Shown one piece after another: positions 10,643-22,733 of a stretch of 64,000 nt of DNA (positions are counted from its first letter, which is position 1; every line of letters begins with the position of its first letter). The position numbers were made by a program, and so were the translations under genes. The stretch lies in contig NC_088321.1 in the NCBI RefSeq assembly GCF_910592395.1, positions 7,690,001 to 7,754,000 of the forward strand. Direction: 5' to 3'. A model generated the notes under the pieces. It did not search any database and was not told the DNA's origin. It saw only the letters and a program-made list of their open reading frames with translations. This DNA comes from Lineus longissimus. Taxonomy: Eukaryota; Nemertea; Pilidiophora; Heteronemertea; Lineidae.

Positions 10643-10850
10643 AAAGTCAAAATCTTCCTCTACTCGCTGAAGCACGAGCTGTGGATGGCCAACAATACTA
10701 AAAAGTGAAAGGATAGTATGTAATGTTTGTGTAGGCATGTAGTTTTTTTCTTATTTTGCACTACATGTATACTTGGAGTCAAAATCGTCCTTTTCGCTGA
10801 TGCATTAAAGCTGGCCATTGCCACATACTAAAGTGAAAGGATAGTCCGTG
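10643..10850 (+). repeat. Local duplication of about 72 bp
   Basis: Two diverged direct copies, at about 10647-10718 and 10779-10850, share GTCAAAATC, a CGCTGA block and AAGTGAAAGGATAGT. No function is apparent. Confidence 0.6.
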
Positions 10851-13349
10851 TATACAACTAATTACTTTCATTTTGCAGACAGGTGATGCACTCTGGAAAG
10901 GGTTATCTCTATTGCATGAAGTGATTCATACATGTAGCAATCCTCCCATTCTTTGCATGAGAAAGTGATGTCGATGAGGAGCCTAAACCACCGGAGCCAG
11001 CAAAACGCCGAAAGACAATCAGTAGTCTTGGGCAGACTATTGATTTCATGCAGAAAACCGAGACAATGACTTAGGGAAAGAGAACTACAGTTGAATAAAA
11101 AACAGGTCGAACACGAGGAAATGAATTCAAGTTAAAACGGGAGGAGTGGCTTTGACGAATGGAACCTAAAAGGGAGGAAAACAACTTTTGTTGCTCTATG
11201 ATGAAAAAAGGTCGTTATGGACAAATAGGCTGATTTCCCCCCCCCCCTGCGGTCAAGTCTTTTCAAAGTAGACCAGGTCATCGCTTTAAGGGCTTGTTCA
11301 AGCAAGAAATTACACTGATCTCCCATTGATGATATATGCACATTTTCTTGCTGAAAACTGCAACATCTGATCAGACAACTCCTCGACATCGTTCGGAATC
11401 AAAAGAAGGCAGCAGTCTATTTCGTCACCCTCTATTGAAAATCTACTGAAACGATGTTGTTTCCGGCATGGTAGCCCAGTTTTCTCACAAAGTGGATAAG
11501 TGTCTGGATGAGGATGTTGCCCAACCCTGTGGCTGATTACATCTTTGAATGTAGAGTGACTGAAATAGCAATCGGTGCATGCGAACGTGTTACGTGGATG
11601 GAATGACCGAAATACAAAATAAAGGAAAATATAGTTGTCAATGATTTAGTTTTGTTAATAATTCCGTATGTGGAGCGTCGGGGGAAAGACATTTAGCCAA
11701 ACACAATTGCAAATTGGACAGTCTGCCTGTGGCTGACGATTTGGACTTTATGATATTAGTTTTAGATTCAGTTTGAAATTTCGATATTTGATTAATTGGT
11801 ATCAAGTCTGTGTTTTATAAATGAACAGTAAAGCATTTACTTCCGGGATCCTTGAGAATAAGATTTTCCGGGCATTACGCTTGAGTTTAATACATTGTAA
11901 ATAGAGCCCAATTGGATCGGTCAGATCAAGGAAGTTTGTGTTGGATTGAGGAATTTAAGTTATTATGGTTCGTGGGTGGAGAGAAATTGTATATTGCCAT
12001 AGCAATGAAAGACATATTCTATCAATTGTGTTGCTAGGCTTGGCGGCACATCGTAAAGAATGCTTTGGACTTTCCTTCTGCTGCCTCTTGTGTAGGCGGA
12101 TAACTTCCGTTCTAAGTAATAAGTAATTTGCTGTAATCTTTACCGATGAGCAATTGTACGATTGTAACCCCTTGGTGGTCCTGAACGGAAGAGGGCCTGG
12201 TCTCTCCGAATCTCGCCCACTCACGCCCACGCTTCGCATCAAATAGGAATCTCGATTTGAAGTATTCAGTGTAAAGGTAGATTCTGAAGTGTAAGGATCT
12301 CACTTCTTCATTCAAGTGTCGGACACCGGAATAGAGCTCGGAACAGCAGAAAATTTCATCTGTCTTCATGTTAACAGGATGCAACACAGCCTTTGACTAA
12401 ACAAAGCTCCCAAGCATGGTTTTTGCCGTTAGAAAAAAGTCTACATCACAGGTAACTTGACATAATTCCGTAGGGCTTTTGAATGTTAGAGTAACAAGGC
12501 CCTAATAAAGCACTTTGAAAAAGTTGTGCTTGGAAAAAACACACGTCGGATAAGAGCGATGAATTAAAGAGATGGATAGAACATGGTGAAATGAAATACA
12601 TGCCGTTGGGACAATAGTAGGCAAGATCCTTCCAGTTGTAAAACTCGACTTGATGTTTAGATATACAATATGATAATCACAAGAATTTTGTGAGCGCAGA
12701 TAGATGGTAGTGGGAGAAGAACAACTGACTCCCCAGCTTTAACAGCGTTCGAGATCGATCAAGTGTCTTTTCCCTGGAAAGAAATTCCAAACAGACGTTA
12801 ACGACTCCCTTCCGTGGTATTACGTCGTTCAACTATTAGAAGAAATGACTGCCCTCGGGACGAAATCACTGCTGTATATAAGCTACCCGAAAGAAAGTAC
12901 CACCGCTCAAGAGTTAGCTACGACAGGACACTATGGAACGATGTCATCAAAGAGGCGAATAGCTTGTACGGTACAGAATCACCATGCTGGTCAATATGCG
13001 TACAAAATACTATAGCGCTGGCATGCCGCAATCTTGGGTTTATCGCGAAAGTTTTGTTCGTGTGCCTCAGTCTCATCTCAAACTAACTTTGGTAGAGGAC
13101 TTCTGCGATAAACAAAAGTGCGAACTGTAAGTTTCGTAATTGGTATGACGCTAAGGAGGAGCCATCCCGTTCCCGTCGCCGAACGAATTAGACGAAGTTA
13201 TATTCATTTGTTGAACACGGTTGCTATATACAATATACGCTTAGTGTCACCTGGATGCTGAAAACCTCTTTTACGACCCACGAGGACAATGCGTAGCACC
13301 AAGGGATATCCTTTTTGCCATAAGCAACCAGACGCAGATCCACACGAGA
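10851..13349. other. Anonymous region
   Basis: No recognisable gene. A C-tract lies at about 11237-11246. Open frames at 11955-12387 (minus) and 12814-13086 (plus) show no family I recognise and no support beyond length. Confidence 0.5.
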
Positions 13350-13353
13350 TTAA

Positions 13354-13514
13354 GTGTCAGTCCATGATACCACCATGCAGAATCATGCAAATGGTGGCAA
13401 GGTGGGGGGTCAACAGATCTAGTTGTAATTTCTACCACAGACCTGTCCTAGGGTACTATGAAGGCTGGTGGATTGGTTTCGAAAATAACCCCACAGTTTT
13501 GGGGTACGGCTGTT
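13354..13514 (+). mobile_element. End fragment of the TTAA-flanked transposon
   Basis: This 161-bp segment is almost identical to 48656-48816, the left end of the TTAA transposon inside the YR retroelement. It is preceded by TTAA (13350-13353) and followed by TTAA (13515-13518), but lacks the right terminal repeat. It is therefore either a truncated copy or a very short derivative. Confidence 0.8.
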
Positions 13515-13518
13515 TTAA

Positions 13519-15536
13519 AATTTGCAAAATTAAAAGCAGATTTCACCACTAACCAGCCAAATCGGAATACGACGGCGCAAAATGTTCTCGCTTTCCTCCT
13601 GCTAAAAAAACCCTGTTCCCGCACTCCTATTTTAATTTATGCCAAGGAATATGATATGATCTGTTTTCACTTTTTTGTAATTAAGGCCAGACAGGTAATG
13701 CCAGATTTTTAAAGTCCAAATTTAACCATAATTATTGGATGCATTATCAATTACAATATAGAAAGGAAGAAAAAAAAGAAGCATTTCACGTACTTTGCCA
13801 GCTTTCCACCACAGTACTGCTCTCATATCTATAGTTCCATATGGTAAACAATATTAGAAAGGATGTTGTTTAAAATTGTTTCAGTCAAGAAGATTTCAAT
13901 TAAGATTTATAAGGCAAGTTGATATTCATTTAGTTCCAATGTTCCAGGTCGTTCTATATTTGCACGACAAAGAAAAGACTTGAGCACGAAGTGATGGAGG
14001 CCGGTCATGTCGACACAACTAGGAACAATCTAGTAAACTGCACGAATATCTTGCATGGTCCACTTCAGACAAGAACAATGATATCCGAGGTATGATCAGG
14101 CAACCTGTGAATCTTTTGCATTTATTCTCCGAGTAAATGCCTAAAACAGTTAACAGGTTCTTTCAAGTGATGTCCATGCAGTTTTTTTTCTGATCGGGGT
14201 AACATGTTTACAGAGCAAAGACGGATTATTTTTTTGAAATTGCTATTTGTTTTATGTAAAGAAATCACATCTATGATTGAAAGGAATGAGGTCGAGGCCA
14301 ACAGAAAAGAAGGGAAGGCTTCTCGATCTATACCTAATGCTGCAGCCAGAGGAGCACAGCCTTTACTTAAAATCCGTTATCGCATCAATGAATCTCAAAT
14401 ACCAGCGCACAAATGTCTCGGGATCTAAGATCTATGTAATCCAAGGACAATGATATGCAACAACAGCCTCATCCTAATTCATTGCGCCTCCGCCAATTCC
14501 TGACGCAAGGTTGGGTTGTAGCTACGTTTTCAATACGTTGACCGGATCGATCGACCACTAAAATATCTCGAAATCGCGCAGGGAGGCTTTTGGTTTTCCC
14601 AGGCTGATGCAATAAATGATTACATTGACACTACCATCCCCTGTCAACCAACGTATGAGCAAAATTGTCGCTTTTGAAAAGTAACGAAGAATGCATTATC
14701 ATTGATCATGCAGAACTTTATGGATGGTTGCCGATTTTATTGCGTGCAGAAATATCAAATTCCTTGAAGTGCTGTTTGCCGGAATTGTGTGAAACGTATC
14801 TTTATTGTAAACACTCTAAATAACCCTTAAATTTTGGCAAACGGGCAACGGCTCTCTACGAGGTATTTGCCAGAAAATTTGGTAGGTTTCATACAAAAGA
14901 TCAAGGCAGAATATCCAAATCATGTTTTATGAAAGACATGGAAATGGGTACAGAATCCAACATACTGGGAACATATCCTCTTGTGGTAGTTTATCAGGCT
15001 GCTTCTCATTTAAATGTATTTTGGCAACCTTTACACGAGTACAAACGGTCCTGATGAAGGCCATGCTCATTTATTGGTCACTCAGATTAATTACGTTTAG
15101 AGATGAGCTCGTTTCCGCAGACATTGCACACATACTCATTGCTCCTACTGGCATCGGATGTCCTACAAAAGAAGAAACAGACAGTGATCAAGCAATTGAT
15201 ATTTAGCAAGTAGTTTTAGGCTGACCTAGGGGAGTTGCGGTGATATGAATTTAATACCACGTCTGAATGATGAAATATCTAATTCCTGATACGTCTTCCT
15301 TTAGAGCAGCATTTTTATATCAATATGAAATAAAATAACTCACCCGCTGTTTCGTAGTATTTGGGAATCCATGTTTGTCTTGTTGGTAAACGATCTGTCA
15401 CAGACCGGGCACTTGTGGCGCTGGATGTAGATGTGACCATCAACATAATCCTCATTATTTGGGTTTCTTCGCCCTGATCCTCTGTGGCATTTTGTGACAT
15501 ATTCTCGACCTTCTTGCCATGGTGCCGCGATGATGT
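13519..15536. other. Anonymous region
   Basis: AT-rich sequence without a supportable gene; short frames at 14204-14428 and 14922-15206 have no recognisable content. Confidence 0.5.
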
Positions 15537-15545
15537 GGTGATGAA

Positions 15546-15757
15546 GGGGTGTCTACAAAACTACGACCCTCCACCTACAAAACTTACACTCTATATTAAC
15601 CTATGATGACAGACCGACTGCGTGCACACAAGTCTAGTAAAAGGATTGCCTACCCTCGGAACCATAATATTTTTGTAGGTCTTAGTTTTGTAGGTGGAGA
15701 TTCTAGTTTTGTAGGTCTTAGTTTTGTAGGTCTTAGGTCTTAGTTTTGTAGACACCC
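15546..15757. mobile_element. Foldback MITE with 9-bp target duplication
   Basis: The terminal inverted repeats start GGGTGTCTACAAAACTA. The right arm contains tandem copies of CTTAGTTTTGTAGGT. The direct repeat GGTGATGAA at 15537-15545 and 15758-15766 is a perfect 9-bp target duplication. A 9-bp duplication with repeat-bearing arms points to a Mutator-like non-autonomous element; no protein is encoded. Confidence 0.85.
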
Positions 15758-16439
15758 GGTGATGAATTCCTTGCCTACTTCCATATGATTTGCCACATAG
15801 ATCGCACTACCATAGCTTAGACTGCTATTTAGGGGTTGTGACATACATGTACGTCAACTATACATTTTGTATATATCTTTTTAGAAAAAAGATTGTAAAT
15901 TGCATGCTCGAAACAATGCTCGTAACAGTATCATTCCATCAATATTCTGAGGGAGCCAGAACATCACATATTTCTCATACGTAAAACATGTAAACCTGAT
16001 TTAATCACATGTGTACCCAAGGCGCCATGCAGGCGCTACAACTAAACTTATCCCACAGCACGGCAAGTTGGAAATTTTTGTCCGGTCCTTTTGCCCATTA
16101 TTTTATGTTACAACTACGTAGTTTGCACTGTTTATTGGGTCTTTTCGGGCGTTCAGTGAACGGTTCCTCAAACGGTGTCTCCTCTAAATCACTCAAGTTC
16201 CGTAATTCTTAAGGTAGCAACGCATGTGCGTTCTATGACGCAATTCATTTATTTCTCTTCTTATCTTCATATTTAACCAGTCAGACGTTCATCTATTTCC
16301 ATTCTTACAATAAATATTGCGGTGAAGTTCTGCTCTCGAAAGGACAAGTCCAAAGTAAAGAGCAATACCAGAAAACTGAAGGACACGAGGTACCAAGTTC
16401 ACGAACAATTCCCTAAAATCGTAAATGACAGGCGGACGA

Positions 16440-16575
16440 TGCTCAAGACCAATCTTTTTTCGATTGTAATTTTGTTATAAATATTGTAAAAGCGCCTTTG
16501 AACGGATTAAATCTGAAAAGGGCGCTTAAATTTAAAAATGGTATATACATACATACATACGCACATACAAAATAC
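16440..16575 (+). repeat. LINE/SINE 3' end with ATAC microsatellite tail
   Basis: A short sequence ending in AAGGGCGCTTAAATTTAAAAATGGTAT is followed by (ATAC)n at 16540-16560. This is the look of a retroposon 3' end with a short-repeat tail, lying directly before the L1-like fragment. The source family was not identified. Confidence 0.4.
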
Positions 16576-16586
16576 TTTTCCCATAC

Positions 16587-16793
16587 TTGAAAAAGGCTAA
16601 AGCGGATGGGAGGCGGGCGTCCCTTAATGGAGACGTGTTGTATGTCGACGGCAGGAAATTCACGTTTGATAACGTACAAAACTGTGGCGTTAAGATAGCG
16701 AAGACGGATGAACCAGCCGATGGTATTCAGGCAACGGGTGTTGGCCTGCGTGATGCTCCAAACCGACAAGGAGTAGAAATGGAGGCGAACAAA
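16587..16793 (+). pseudogene. L1-like ORF1 C-terminus (Transposase_22-like)
   Basis: The frame KAKADGRRASLNGDVLYVDG followed by RKFTFDNV matches the C-terminal end of L1-type ORF1 RNA-binding proteins, where a K-rich helix precedes an L-x-V-D-G-R-x-F/Y-T hairpin. ORF1p coats LINE RNA as a chaperone. The N-terminal coiled coil and the RRM-like core are missing upstream. The downstream frame, after a short spacer, is the endonuclease. Confidence 0.6.
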
Positions 16794-16826
16794 TAGGATG
16801 CCGAGGGTGGACAGTGTGTTAAAATA

Positions 16827-17716
16827 TTGAGTATAAATGTGTGCGGACTGAAAAATCGGCTGCAACATGACGACTTCGTTGAATATATCAAAAACTTTGA
16901 CGTTTTAGCATTCCAGGAAACAAAGAGAGATGAGGTTGATACGGAGACATTGAGGGACATTTTCCCAGGTATTGATTTTGATTGCTTCCCTAACCACAGG
17001 AAAACACTTTCCACTTACAGGTCTGGTGGTACAGCAGTATGTTTTAGAAGTTATTTGCGTCAATAAATTACACCACTTAAACATGATGGTTCGAACCCCC
17101 AGTGGTTTCATGTAAAGAATGGCGTTATTCTTGAAACGGACTGTATTCTTGCCAATGTTTATATTCCCCCGGAGACCTCAAGGTATTCGAATATTGAAAT
17201 ATTTGATAACATTGAACAAGAGCTTTTAGCTAAGGCAACATTTCTTTCTCCTTATAGCTTTTTGGGTGATTTTAATGCTTGTACTTCAACTGTATCCGAG
17301 TTTGACATACTTGAAAATGATGCCAATGAAACCGACTTATACGGGGAGTTACGAAACGGTATAGAAGTATCCCACCACGGGCGTCCATGGATCAACATAA
17401 TTTGAATTATGGTAGAAGGCTTTTGCAGTTGGGTAAAAATTCTAATCCTGTTATCTTGAACGGCCGTTACGGACATGATATAGGTGTGGGCGCTTTGACC
17501 TGTAAACTTGGCTCGGTGGTAGATTGTGTATTTACTTCGGTGCCCCTTATACAATCGATAGTAGACTTTTCAATCGAACCATTTGATCCACTTTTCTCTG
17601 ACGTGCATTCACCCGTTTCTGTACATTTTCATGGTCACGTGAATCAAAACAACCTTTTGTATAATCAGGAAAATGTAAATATTGATAAAGAGGGCGCAGT
17701 CGACCCAAGAGCGTAG
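16827..17716 (+). pseudogene. L1-like ORF2 endonuclease, broken
   Basis: APE-type endonuclease spread over three frames. Residues of the first strand (INVCGLKNRL) lead to FQETKRDE with the metal-binding Glu at about 16915-16930. After a stop at 17064 the sequence continues with ILANVYIPPE (about 17140-17175) and LGDFNA (about 17263-17282), the catalytic Asp/Asn strand. The last part (17387-17716) has NYGRRLLQLGKNSN and FDPLFSDVHSPV with the terminal Ser-Asp-His triad. In an active element this domain makes the first-strand nick. The frame changes near 17065 and 17390 show that it is dead. Confidence 0.8.
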
Positions 17717-18110
17717 AGACCCTAAGGAAAGGACGCCACTAACTACAGGGCATCACTATTTTAAGTTGCCTAGTGTTCACGAGTATTTTGAATGAATGGT
17801 TGTATTCTTACTGTGAGGCCAATAGAGTGATACATGCAAACCAGTTCTCGACCAAATGTAATAAAAATGAAAAGTTTGTTTCAAAGTAAGAATCATGTAA
17901 AACTAGCCAATTTCCTCTTGGCGTGTCGCAGATTGTTTAATCTAGTTTAGCCCATATATGTGATTCATTTACCTTGTGTCCAACCTTGACCCTGTACGTC
18001 AGCCATCTGTATAATTACATGTATAATTACTGTTAGGTTTTTCTTCTCTGTACTTTTTTAAAAGTGGAGAATAAATTGAATTGAAAATTGAATTGAATTG
18101 AGGGTCTTGC

Positions 18111-19690
18111 TGTGCGCTCAGGCTTTGGTATAAAATCGCCATTTTGTTTATATGTATTTTCGTAGTGTGCATGTATGCGTATACATGGTTGGATAGAGTG
18201 AAAGCACTTCATCGCATCAATTTCACTATTACCATTTGCCACATCGATTTTTCATTGTTTTCAATAAACTTCGTAAAAAGCGGATTAAATTTCCGCAGAT
18301 GCGATGATTTTCGCATTGCAATAAAGTATTGTAAGCCATTGTGTTGAATTATATCAAAATGGCACTCCTATAAATGCCGCGTCATGTCACGGCAGCTCCG
18401 GAACGCCACATTATCATTTGCACTAAGTCGCTCAACTTGGCGAGATGCATTTTGAAAACGGCCATTGCCTGATGCGTTGCGATTTTGTCATTGTCAGATT
18501 CCACTATGGAAGAGTGATCGAGGAGTCCCATTATATGTATATGGTACCGCGGGATCTCAAGCGGGATATAGGCCGTCCTTTTTACGTTATGAGACGAATT
18601 TTCAATTTACTTCAATTGGGTCTGTCTACCTATCAATCCCTCATCTGAACATGAAAACATACCAGGCATCGATCAATCCCTGATGATCAGATCACGGAAA
18701 GCCGCATGTACGTAATTAAATCAATGCACTTAAATGTTGATAACACTAGCCTTTTATACGTACATTGGGAAATTTGAGAAATATCACGTTCTGCTGCTCA
18801 CAGAACGTGGTACTTCTCACAAACCTGATGCCCGCCTGATAAACGCCAAAATATACTCTCTGAAATATCGCATCATACCTGCATCATAACGCCTGCATTA
18901 TCCACCAAAATGCACAGTCTACAATGTTATCGACCAGAGAGTACTAAAAATATCACTCTTACTAATACACCTCACAAGCATGACAAATCAGAGTTGACAG
19001 GCTGAGAAATAATCCGTACCAACAAAAATATGTAAGGCGAGCATGTTGACAATAACTAATTCAAAACAGGTATACAACACAATTAATATCTGTCAAAATA
19101 TGTTTTCTTTGTTTTCGCGGCTTCACTTCCCAAGTACAAATTTTTTAACGGTTAGGTTGAAATACAAGCCATACTTCTTCATTAGTCGATCAGCAATATG
19201 AAAATTTTGCCGCAGGGAAAACAGTAGCCATAGAAATTGAAATGCGATGTTGAGAATATAAAACATAAAATATTACGCTTACAGTTTCAGGGGAAAAATA
19301 TGATTCGTTTACGCGAAAAAAAAGTGATGTTCAATTCATGGTTAGGCTTATCTCTCAATAATATCGATGCATCCAACCCCGGGCGCACTCATTATATGTA
19401 CTTGTGCCTTTGTATCATGATTGGCCCTAGGTATTTGAAAAATACGTCTTTGTGAGTAGCGGCATGCCACATTACTGGTAGTAGGTTTTGCGAATTCACG
19501 CCGGCGATGCAATAACGAGATTTTTACATCAAAATGTGCATAAATGTGACTAAAACTTCGCTCCGATCAGCAGGTCCAATTGTCGCAACGGCGAGCGATT
19601 GAGTGAAATTAAGGCCGGGCAAGTGAAAAAATGCCGGGCAATGCATGTCTTCTTAGGGGAGATGAAACATTATTCGTGATTGTTACATGA
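18111..19690. other. Anonymous region
   Basis: No recognised gene. A short hairpin (ACGTTCTG ... CAGAACGT) lies at about 18784-18806. Confidence 0.5.
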
Positions 19691-19719
19691 ACGCCATGTC
19701 TCAATTGTGTAATTACGAC

Positions 19720-20665
19720 CTCGTACACGGGCTAACATGCTTGAAAGATAGTTTCATCTTTCTAAAAGCATTAAAGTTCGTGACATGGAGACATACGAAT
19801 ATATGCCGCGCAGATAACATCTTCAGTATACTGGTTCACATCACCATGCTATGTCTCGTACACGGGCCAACATGCTTCATATATTTAAATCGTTATACAA
19901 GCATTATAAGCTCGTCGGATGAAACATACGCCTGTGCCGTGACATTAGAGAATTCAACGCGTTCAGCCTCCATTAGATGGCGTGAGCATCTGCTATTACA
20001 TGTAGTCATCACATTACGGATAAAGTACTTTTGTATTTTAGAGAGATTTCAGGGGGTTTCATTTGCAATGACATGGGGGAGGGGGGGGGGGGAAAGCACT
20101 CATAACCACTCAGCTGTTTCAGTTTTATGGCGTCGAGTTTTGCCATTGGGTTTGTGTTCGAATACTGCGTCCACCTGACTTCGGGAAAAGGCGCCTGGTT
20201 GTAGACTACTTTTATTGTCAGCTTTTTTTCTTGTACTTGCTGGCAACCATGGTTGTGGCCTGGTCATGGATTAAACTATTGGGTAGAGTTTCTTGTCTAG
20301 CTGGTCAGTGTTGTCACAAGTTATTTGAATTGTGTTAATATGATTTTATTCTTGAAAATCGGTTATAATATTAACAGTACACTATTTTACAGAAAAACGA
20401 TTACATGTATATAGCTGAGTACAAAACATTAAAGTTTGATGAAATTCCAGCCTTTTTAAAGTGATGGAAGAGGGAGGCTGATAGATTAGATAGTCGATAG
20501 TCAGATGCTCACGCCATCTCATGGAGGCTGATAAAACTAGCAACTGCTGTAATGAGTTAACGTGACATTCCGGAACGCGTTGAATTCTCTAATGTCACGG
20601 CGCATACGCCTATTCGCCACGCAGATAGCGTCTTCAGTTTACTGTGTTCATATCACGATGTTATT
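19720..20665. repeat. Complex inverted and direct repeat cluster
   Basis: The block at about 19925-19995 (CCGTGACATTAGAGAATTCA through GATGGCGTGAGCATCTG) recurs inverted at about 20503-20610, the second copy having roughly 45 extra bases. A separate block near 19804-19850 recurs in direct orientation near 20624-20670, and CTCGTACACGGGC-AACATGCTT appears twice (about 19721 and 19856). This looks like a rearranged foldback element. A G11 tract lies at about 20081-20092. Confidence 0.65.
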
Positions 20666-20813
20666 GCTTTCATGATCAGTACATATAAATATATAATCAT
20701 TCTAACAGGTATTTTAATTTCCAAAAAATTACTTTAGCCTACAACGTTCTTAGATGGGCAAGATGAAAATCTCTCTGCGAATGCTAGATTGCTATATGCT
20801 GTAATAATATTCC

Positions 20814-21178
20814 ATGCGGAACTCAGTTGATGTGCTTGAGCTTAATAAAGCTGACATCGTTTCTCGTGGGCCATTCGGCGAAATTTATCTTCCCGTTAAA
20901 GGTCAATATGTTTATAAAGTCACAAATAGACTAAACCCAACGATACCCGTCAGACATCCGCCTACAATGTTGCTATGGCTGCCTGGCGAAAAGTATAGAG
21001 TATGCTCGAAATAATTATCACTCTCTTAAATTAACGAGCAAGAGAAATTATGAGCATTATATCCGCACACTTATGATACGCAAGAAGGAATTTAAGTCCG
21101 ACTCGGCATATCTGTATTTTCACTTACCTACAGACTCTACTTTACTCTCAGACGATGATGAAGGCGCACTACGTACGT
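20814..21178 (+). pseudogene. Unidentified ORF with one frameshift
   Basis: An ATG-started frame of 66 codons (20814-21014) is continued in another frame from about 21000 to a stop at 21176-21178, giving roughly 120 codons if read through. The C-terminal part has several Tyr and basic residues and ends in an Asp-rich tail (LLSDDDEGALRT). I recognise no family. It lies upstream of, and on the same strand as, the virus-like cluster at 23.4-27.6 kb and has a similar AT-rich codon choice, so it may be another decayed gene of that insertion. It could also be chance. Confidence 0.3.
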
Positions 21179-21300
21179 GAGCTGAAAAAAGCGCGTCGCC
21201 TGACTCGGATGATCTGGCCACGTGTCTACAGGCAATTACACTATGAGAGAATGATATTGCAGTAATAGTCTGTATCTTTGCGCCTATCAAAATCGGCGGT

Positions 21301-21600
21301 ATGGTCGGGACAAAATTTATATATCTTTTTCTAATTTTGTTTCAGCTCTTAGATTGTAGAAAAACACGTTATACGCGCAAGTCCTGGCGCGAAAGACTTT
21401 TCCCGCTACACGTTAGTGCACGCCAACGTCACCCAGCTATTTATAAGACAACATTCTCCAAGCGTCGGCAATGGCAAATCATCGTTGCCAAGTCGCACTC
21501 GATTTACTGACTATGCGAACTGAGAGAGTGAGTAATCAAGCTGACGTCGCGGGAAAAATAGTTATCACTATGAGCCTTAAATCCCGACCTTGTGTCAGTA
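21301..21600 (+). repeat. Dispersed repeat, copy C (diverged)
   Basis: Shares with copies A (4085) and B (36107) the order TTTTGTTTCA, TTAGAT-GTAGAAAAAC, GCGCGAAAGACTTTTCCCGC, a GTCACCC-GCTAT-TATA region (TTTATAAG at about 21440) and GTAATCAAGC-TGACGTCG. It is more diverged and lacks the 3' half. Confidence 0.55.
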
Positions 21601-21841
21601 ATTCATAGTTCGTCATGTGACATGTCATTAAGAAAGGAATATATTCCTCTGTAGGGTTGGTATGCATCTTTGAGCCTATCTAAATCGGTACGATCGAGCG
21701 AAATTTATAAAGCAGAAACGCAGAATTTTCTTAGACTTCAATTAGCTGCTAATTCATTCGAAATTTGACACAGTTAAAAATGGATATTTAACCCGATTCT
21801 CTCCCGATTTCACCATCAGAGTTTCGAGCAGAGCACATATC

Positions 21842-22727
21842 TATGGGCGGTTATTACCGCAAATAAAGACAAACCAAAGCAAAGACACTTGTGTAGCATA
21901 TCAAGGACACGTAGATTGATACTCCTATGTGTGCCACATCAAAGACATCTGGAATGCATGTTTTGTTTTTGTTTGATGAGCCATACACAGCACAGATAAG
22001 ACATGACCGCAATACCTCTCTGGACCATACACCACGTCAAAGATAACGATGCAAAGTCAACAGACGGCGCCACCGTCTTTGGAAAAGTAAAAACGACATC
22101 GACAACTTCAGGTTTTTGTTGATATAAGCGACTAGCGGGAAAATGCACATGTGTTGTTATGTCACTATTGCATCTATTCGTAGTAGACTGTCGTATTTTG
22201 AGATCCCCTTTCTTTTCAACATCATTAATCATACTAGTATATCATAACCATGGAAAGAGATAAGTGAGAAAACTGTGTCAACCTCCTTCAACAAGTTGTT
22301 GGAATAATGGGGAGAGAGGTGGCGAATAACTCTACGAATAGATGCAATAGTGACATAACAACACATGTGCATTTTCCCGCTAGTCGCTTATATCAACAAA
22401 AACCTGAAGTTGTCGATGTCGTTTTTACTTTTCCCAAGACGGTGGCGCCGTCTGTTGACTTCGCATCGTTATCTTTGACGTGGTGTATGGGCCAGAGAGG
22501 TATTGCGGTCATGTCTTATCTGTGCTGTGTATGGCTCATGAAAACAACTGTCTATCCCAGAGAGGTTGCGGTCTAGTTGTATCTATGCTGTATCAAACAA
22601 AAACAAAACATGCATTCCAGATGTCTTTGATGTGGCACACATGGGAGTATCAATCTGCGTGTCCTTGATATGCTACACAAGTGTCTTTGCTTTGGTTTGT
22701 CTTTATTTGCGGTAATAACCGCCCATA
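21842..22727. mobile_element. Foldback element, 886 bp, 6-bp target duplication
   Basis: Two arms of about 370-400 bp in inverted orientation, beginning TATGGGCGGTTATTACCGC, meet around a spacer of roughly 100 bp. The arms are almost identical apart from a segment near 22545-22600 present only in the right arm. The direct repeat CATATC lies at 21836-21841 and 22728-22733. The mirrored open frames in the arms (about 90 codons each) are by-products of the inverted repeat, and no transposase is recognised. The superfamily is unknown. Confidence 0.85.
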
Positions 22728-22733
22728 CATATC

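Larger units (their letters stand above)
16576..18110 (+). mobile_element. L1-like LINE with internal deletion of RT
   Basis: In order: the end of ORF1, an APE endonuclease in several frames, then an abrupt loss of coding sequence near 17720, and a 3' UTR ending in (AATTG)n-type repeats at 18068-18102. Both flanking parts are kept while RT is missing, so the copy carries an internal deletion and is not simply 5'-truncated. Confidence 0.75.

Noticed and set aside
11955-12387. Minus-strand genes of 91-95 codons
   Set aside because: Overlapping frames without domains or splice support.
17085-17100. tRNA gene suggested by GGTTCGAACCCC
   Set aside because: It lies within the LINE endonuclease coding remnant; no cloverleaf can be folded around it.
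21939-22576. Two similar proteins of about 90 residues on opposite strands
   Set aside because: They are mirror images produced by the foldback arms; no homologous family is evident.
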